Positions 7,678 to 10,627 of a stretch of 10,627 nucleotides of DNA are shown in pieces (the first letter of the stretch is position 1; each line of letters begins with the position of its first letter). Position numbers and translations under genes: made by a program. The DNA comes from Deltaproteobacteria bacterium (lineage in GTDB: Bacteria > Desulfobacterota > Desulfarculia > Adiutricales > Adiutricaceae): the NCBI GenBank assembly GCA_031257955.1, contig JAIRNQ010000268.1, positions 1 to 10,627 of the forward strand, written 5' to 3'. Under the pieces are notes generated by a model. It had not been told where the DNA came from and did not search any database. It was given only the letters and a program-made list of their open reading frames with translations.

Positions 7678-7823
7678 GGTACCGCAAAAGTACCTATCGC
7701 CCATAACCAAAACAAATCACCGGCCACGGTCAGCCAAAAATCCTTATCGCTCATGACCAAAAGCGATCTCCGGCCACGATCAGCCGGACAATGTATTTAC
7801 CGCTTATGACCAAAACAGATCCC
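7635..7823 (+). repeat. Degenerate tandem repeats (~52 bp) copied from the nitrilase gene 3' end
   Basis: Four imperfect units follow each other with offsets of about 52, 50 and 53 bases. The first lies in the last codons of the nitrilase gene (7635-7668), and the others start near 7687, 7737 and 7790. The core is like CCGCTCATGACCAAAA (at 7645, 7697, 7747 and 7800). The first and fourth units match at 27 of 34 aligned positions without gaps. Units two and three also share CCGGCCACGGTCAGCC / CCGGCCACGATCAGCC. The downstream copies lie outside the annotated reading frame. This looks like an old tandem duplication now decaying. Confidence 0.65.
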
Positions 7824-7828
7824 CCGCC

Positions 7829-7845
7829 GGCCAAGTGACTTGGCC
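7829..7845 (+). other. Hairpin upstream of the third MttB gene
   Basis: GGCCAAG-TGA-CTTGGCC is a perfect 7-base-pair stem with a 3-base loop, just after the tandem repeats and about 70 bases before the next start codon. A second short stem, GCCCC/GGGGC, lies near 7871-7882. No U-run follows either, so a terminator is unlikely. It may shape the mRNA before the strong ribosome binding site AAGGAGGT at 7902-7909. Confidence 0.35.
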
Positions 7846-7914
7846 AACCGCATTCTGACGGTCAACCCCCGCCCCGTGGGGCTTGGCCGACGGGGCAAAT
7901 CAAGGAGGTATTGA

Positions 7915-9381
7915 ATGCGCATAGGATATTCGGAAAACAGCGTCCCCAGGGTTAACGTTCTCGATGGGGAACGCATAGAAATGATTCGCCAAGCGGCCTT
8001 TAGGATTTTGGAGGAGACCGGGGCCAAGCTCATGCATGAGGAGGCCCGCAAGCTCTTAGCTTCCGCCGGGGCCCGGGTCAAGGGCGAGATCGTCAAAGTC
8101 CCTCGGTACATCGTCCAGGGGGCCCTGGCCACTTGCCCTCAAGGCTTTACCATTTATAATCGGGAGGGAAAGGCCTGGATGAACATGTCTCCCGGCTGGG
8201 TTTATTACGGCACCTCCACGGCCAGCCCCAATACCCTTGACGCCGAGACAGACCTCATCCATCCGACCACGGTCAGAGACATTGGGCTGGGGGCCAAGAT
8301 CGCCGACGCCCTCCCCAACATCGACTGGGTCATGCCCTTTGGATCCATAGTTGACGTCCCGGGCCTTACCCCGGACATCTACGAGTTTGACGCCGTGGTC
8401 CGCAACACTTCCAAGCCGGTGGTCTGCTGCGGCTATTCCGGCCGGGGGACTGAATTGGTCTACGAAATGGCCGCCTCGATTGCCGGAAGCCTGGACGATC
8501 TTATCGAACGGCCTTACGTAATCATGTACCCCGAGCCCATATCGCCCTTGGTCTTCTCCAAGATGGTGGTGGACCGTATCTTTGCCTGTGCTTCCCTGCG
8601 ACAGCCGCAAATACCCTGCGGTTCTACCGGTCGCGGTACCACCGCCCCCATGACCATGGCCGGCATGCTGGCCCTCTCCATCGCCGAGTCCCTCTTTGCC
8701 ATAACCCTTACCCAGCTCAAAACCCCCGGCGCTCCCATTTTTATGGCCGGTAACGTCGGGAACGCCAACTTGGCCACGGCCACCACAGCCATAATTCCTC
8801 CCGAGCGAACCCTGGCTTACATGGCCCAGGCCCAAGTGGCCGCCTCCTTCGGTCTTCCGACCTGGGGCTTGGCCGGGGCCACCGAATCCAAGACCCTTGA
8901 CGCCCAGGCCGGGGCCGAGGCCGCTTTTAGCCTCATGGGCCAAACCCTGGGCGGCTCGACCATCATCCATGACGTCGGTTACCTCGATAGTGGCATGATT
9001 TGCTCGGCGGACATGCTGGTCCTGGGCGACGAACTCATCGGATGTGTGCGCCGGATCATGAGAGGCGTCCCGGTTAACGAATACGAGCTGGCCCTGGAAG
9101 TCATAAACTCCGTGGGCCCGGGAGGTAACTTCACCCGCCTCAAGCACACCGCCGAGAACTGCCGCAAGGACTACTGGAAGCCGACCGGGGTCTTTTACCG
9201 CGAGCCTTACGGTAACTGGGAAAAGGAAGGGTCCCTCGACACCAAACAAAGGGTCCGCAAGAAAACCCTTAAAATCTTGGCCGAACACCAACCGCCCCCG
9301 CTCCCGGACGCCAAACTGGCCGTCCTGGACACCATCAAAACCCGGGCCATTAAGGAACTCGCCGAAATGCGCCAGTATTAA
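7915..9381 (+). CDS. MttB-family methyltransferase, canonical non-pyrrolysine type (paralogue 3)
   Basis: A 488-residue protein and the most typical MttB-superfamily member here. It opens with a long helix (ERIEMIRQAAFRILEETGAK). It then shows WVYYGTSTASPNTLD, the barrel strand TPGAPIFMAGNVG, and the signature ATESKTLDAQAGAEAA with Asp329 of DAQAG. IIHDVGYLDSGM and the C-terminal GPGGNFTRLKHTAENCRKDYW follow, with FYREPYGNWEKEG near the end, as in MtgB-like enzymes. No in-frame TAG is present, so it is a non-pyrrolysine type expected to demethylate a quaternary amine such as a betaine and methylate a corrinoid protein. The start is well supported by AAGGAGGT five bases upstream. The 237-base gap after the nitrilase gene holds repeats and hairpins but no recognised promoter, so co-transcription with the upstream genes is likely though not certain. 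The cognate corrinoid protein is not in this window. Confidence 0.9.
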   Translation: MRIGYSENSVPRVNVLDGERIEMIRQAAFRILEETGAKLMHEEARKLLASAGARVKGEIVKVPRYIVQGALATCPQGFTIYNREGKAWMNMSPGWVYYGTSTASPNTLDAETDLIHPTTVRDIGLGAKIADALPNIDWVMPFGSIVDVPGLTPDIYEFDAVVRNTSKPVVCCGYSGRGTELVYEMAASIAGSLDDLIERPYVIMYPEPISPLVFSKMVVDRIFACASLRQPQIPCGSTGRGTTAPMTMAGMLALSIAESLFAITLTQLKTPGAPIFMAGNVGNANLATATTAIIPPERTLAYMAQAQVAASFGLPTWGLAGATESKTLDAQAGAEAAFSLMGQTLGGSTIIHDVGYLDSGMICSADMLVLGDELIGCVRRIMRGVPVNEYELALEVINSVGPGGNFTRLKHTAENCRKDYWKPTGVFYREPYGNWEKEGSLDTKQRVRKKTLKILAEHQPPPLPDAKLAVLDTIKTRAIKELAEMRQY

Positions 9382-9392
9382 TCTTACTCGAT

Positions 9393-9546
9393 GGCTCTCT
9401 ACCGCCGCGCCTGATTCCCCAGAACGGCGGGACCCCTCAGAGCCAAGACTCTCACCGCGGGCAACCGAGGAGCTGGTGGGCACGCGCCAGCAATGAGCCA
9501 CCTTGGCGAACCCGCGTCTAACGCCCGGGCCCAAAAGTCTCGGGCG
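9393..9546 (+). other. Cluster of hairpins downstream of the third MttB gene
   Basis: No gene was recognised between 9382 and 9648. The stretch holds three stems on the plus strand. GGCTCT 9393-9398 pairs with AGAGCC 9439-9444, enclosing CCGCCG 9402-9407 paired with CGGCGG 9425-9430. GCTGGTG 9472-9478 pairs with CGCCAGC 9485-9491 (one G-U pair). CGCCCG 9522-9527 pairs with CGGGCG 9541-9546. None is followed by a U-run. They could be an mRNA-stabilising 3' end or a small structured RNA. Confidence 0.3.
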
Positions 9547-9552
9547 ATAAAA

Positions 9553-9588
9553 CGAAGGGCCGGATCGTCCTCGCGATCTGGCCCTTCG
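9553..9588 (-). terminator. Rho-independent terminator of the tRNA-Glu gene
   Basis: A 15-base-pair stem (9553-9567 with 9574-9588, one G-U pair) has a 6-base loop. On the minus strand it is followed directly by TTTT (9552-9549), and it lies about 60 bases past the 3' end of the tRNA gene. On the plus strand only a short GTTT follows after a gap, so any action on the MttB operon would be weaker. Confidence 0.7.
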
Positions 9589-9648
9589 CCGTTTGGGTAA
9601 AAAAAAGACCCGAACCATGGCCCGAGCCCATTAACAATTTAACTTTAT

Positions 9649-9726
9649 TGGCGTCCCCAACCGGATTTGAACCGGTGTTGCCGGCGTGAAAGGCCGGTGT
9701 CCTGGACCAGGCTAGACGATGGGGAC
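9649..9726 (-). tRNA. tRNA-Glu (anticodon UUC)
   Basis: The minus strand reads as a complete cloverleaf. The acceptor stem GTCCCCA pairs with TGGGGAC, followed by discriminator G and an encoded CCA at 9651-9649. The anticodon arm is CCGGC-CTTTCAC-GCCGG with anticodon TTC. The T arm is CCGG-TTCAAAT-CCGG. The gene has its own promoter at 9803-9831 and a terminator at 9553-9588, so it is a stand-alone transcription unit. The sequence looks like the tRNA-Glu of Desulfobacterota, from memory of the family rather than a search. Confidence 0.95.
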
Positions 9727-9802
9727 GAAAAGCAACTTGAAACGAATTCCATGCGCCAAACGATAAAGCCAGTAAAGACCAACCGAATCGGCTTAACAAA
9801 CA

Positions 9803-9831
9803 AATATAGCTTATTTTGCGGCCAATAGCAA
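9803..9831 (-). promoter_or_regulatory. Sigma70-like promoter of tRNA-Glu
   Basis: On the minus strand TTGCTA (plus 9826-9831) is separated by 17 bases from TATATT (9803-9808). Transcription would start near 9796, about 70 nt before the mature tRNA 5' end at 9726. It sits just inside the 3' flank of a transposase remnant. Confidence 0.55.
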
Positions 9832-9839
9832 GAGATTTT

Positions 9840-9868
9840 TTGACAATTTGACAACGGGTGAATATTAA
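9840..9868 (+). promoter_or_regulatory. Possible plus-strand promoter beside the transposase remnant
   Basis: A consensus TTGACA at 9840-9845 is followed after 17 bases by TATTAA at 9863-9868. It is divergent from the tRNA promoter. The only gene downstream on this strand starts 600 bases away, so a function is doubtful. It would read antisense through the broken transposase. Confidence 0.3.
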
Positions 9869-9899
9869 AAATGCTTGCGTTATCGATCGCGATATCTGT

Positions 9900-10256
9900 A
9901 AGAATTTCCTGCTTGGCGTTAGTCCATAGTGCCGATAAACCGCGTCCACAACGTTTGGCACCCAACGATTACTTTTGAGCTTTGTCATAAGAGTTACGAT
10001 GGTCTGTATTGAGTCTAGATTCCACCGCATCCCAGGATGTTTCACCCTTCTCTGGACCACGGACCCGTACAAACTTTCAACGGCGCCACTCCCAATGAAA
10101 TATCCTTTTGCCAGATAAGCGTCATAATCAATAATGTCGATATTGTTCTCAATATATTGCGCAAGATTATGAGTAGCTCTTGATAACTGTTTTTTGCCGA
10201 GAGCATTGTGCCGGTATCGGTGGCAAGCTCTTTGGGAGTGACGCCTTGATCGACTT
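9900..10256 (-). pseudogene. Transposase C-terminal remnant (ISKra4-like)
   Basis: On the minus strand an open stretch from about 10256 downward has no start codon near its head and is preceded in frame by TAA. It encodes a recognisable transposase tail: a helical segment LAQYIENNIDIIDYDAYLAK, then GYFIGSGAVES, then QRRVKHPGMRW and TKLKSNRW. The GSGxVES...K.R.K..GMRW pattern is that of the C-terminal catalytic part of ISKra4-type DDE transposases, and the Glu at 10076-10078 is probably the last acidic catalytic residue. The N-terminal part and earlier catalytic residues are missing. Family likeness fades after RHYGL near 9920, although the frame stays open into the tRNA region. The patch is richer in A and T than the operon, consistent with transfer. 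No terminal inverted repeats or target duplication were found. The family name is from memory; the transposase identity is firmer. Confidence 0.7.
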
Positions 10257-10466
10257 TAGCGTTTCGCGATTGCCAGCCAAGTTAATCCCTGCCCTATCTT
10301 CCCTTCCGCTCGCCAAATCACCATCTCTGGCCGTTGCCAAGCAGAGGATTTTGTGGCATAGTTAATGTGGAAATATGGAGAACGCCACGGTTTTCCGGCT
10401 GAGTTTGGGGCACGATTGGACTGGCCGGTATTCCCCTTTTTACTGGCCCTAGGCGGGAGCGGCATA
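10257..10466. other. Gap with no recognised gene; one weak promoter candidate
   Basis: Short open frames occur on both strands here, but none shows family likeness or a good ribosome binding site. It may contain further decayed transposon sequence. The one plus-strand promoter candidate is TTGCCA (10334-10339), 17 bases, CATAGT (10357-10362). It is weak but suitably placed for the gene that starts at 10467. Confidence 0.3.
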
Positions 10467-10627
10467 ATGAGCGAGACATTGAAAGCGAAACGGCTTCCCC
10501 TTGGAAATCAAACATTCGCTGAAATCATTAACGAAAACCTTTTGTACGCCGACAAAACCAAGTTCATAAGCGATCTCATACTGAGCTCGGAGAAGAACTA
10601 TTTTCTGTCCCGGCCCCGCCGTTTTGG
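10467..10627 (+). CDS. AAA-ATPase-like protein, often fused to a PD-(D/E)XK nuclease (5' fragment)
   Basis: Only the first 53 codons are in the window; the rest lies beyond the 3' edge. The product begins MSETLKAKRLPLGNQTFAEI, then has NENLLYADKTKFISDL, and ends NYFLSRPRRF. The sequence F..II.E..LYADKT.FI..L followed by YFLSRPRRFG is the characteristic opening of the AAA-ATPase-like family (Pfam AAA-ATPase_like), in which RPRRFGKS forms the start of the Walker A loop. Full-length members are usually about 500-550 residues with a C-terminal PD-(D/E)XK nuclease-like domain (DUF1703). They occur in many copies in anaerobic gut bacteria and are of unknown function, possibly defence or selfish elements. 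GGGAG seven bases before the ATG supports the start. Its position next to a transposase remnant suggests an accessory region. Confidence 0.8.
   Translation, partial: MSETLKAKRLPLGNQTFAEIINENLLYADKTKFISDLILSSEKNYFLSRPRRF

Noticed and set aside
7635..7823. CRISPR array
   Set aside because: The repeated units are contiguous and imperfect, with no unique spacers, and they derive from the adjacent coding end.
9599..9606. Run of eight A (eight T on the minus strand) as the tRNA terminator
   Set aside because: No stable hairpin directly precedes the T-run on the minus strand. The 15-bp hairpin at 9553-9588 followed by TTTT is a better terminator.
8056..9618. A 520-codon open frame on the minus strand opposite the third MttB gene
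   Set aside because: Its translation is Gly/Arg/His-rich without family likeness, and it is fully antisense to a clear MttB gene. GC-rich codon use in the real gene leaves the opposite frame open.

Overview
The window is a bacterial accessory locus built around the MttB (trimethylamine/quaternary-amine methyltransferase) superfamily. The gene style is GC-rich. The tRNA-Glu(UUC) gene, with its encoded CCA and acceptor stem GTCCCCA/TGGGGAC, looks like those of Desulfobacterota (former Deltaproteobacteria). That placement is an inference from remembered family patterns, not from a search. Many anaerobes of that group carry several MttB paralogues.

Layout. Positions 1-899 (minus strand) hold an RpiR-type regulator whose 3' end is cut by the window. 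Positions 900-1468 are an AT-rich divergent control region. It has a good promoter on each strand, a perfect inverted repeat next to the plus-strand -35 box, and a plus-strand leader of about 425 nt containing several inverted repeats. Positions 1469-9381 (plus strand) form a probable operon of five genes: an MFS transporter, two MttB-family proteins, an exported tandem-nitrilase protein, and a third, more canonical MttB-family protein. The gap before the last gene carries degenerate tandem copies of the 3' end of the nitrilase gene. Positions 9382-9648 hold several hairpins, including a minus-strand terminator for the tRNA-Glu gene at 9649-9726. Positions about 9900-10256 hold a broken transposase tail (minus strand) in an AT-richer patch. 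From 10467 the 5' end of an AAA-ATPase-like gene begins and runs off the window.

How the genes may work together (inference). The MFS protein would import a quaternary or tertiary amine, or its precursor. The exported nitrilase-fold enzyme would cleave a C-N bond, for example an amide, outside the cytoplasmic membrane to release the substrate. The three MttB-like proteins would demethylate related substrates and pass methyl groups to a corrinoid protein. No corrinoid protein, corrinoid:tetrahydrofolate methyltransferase or corrinoid activase lies in this window, so those must be encoded elsewhere. None of the three MttB-like genes has an in-frame TAG, so they belong to the non-pyrrolysine branch exemplified by the glycine betaine methyltransferase MtgB. 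The most unusual features are the exported two-domain nitrilase whose second domain has lost its cysteine, its pairing with three divergent MttB proteins under an RpiR regulator, and the structured leader.
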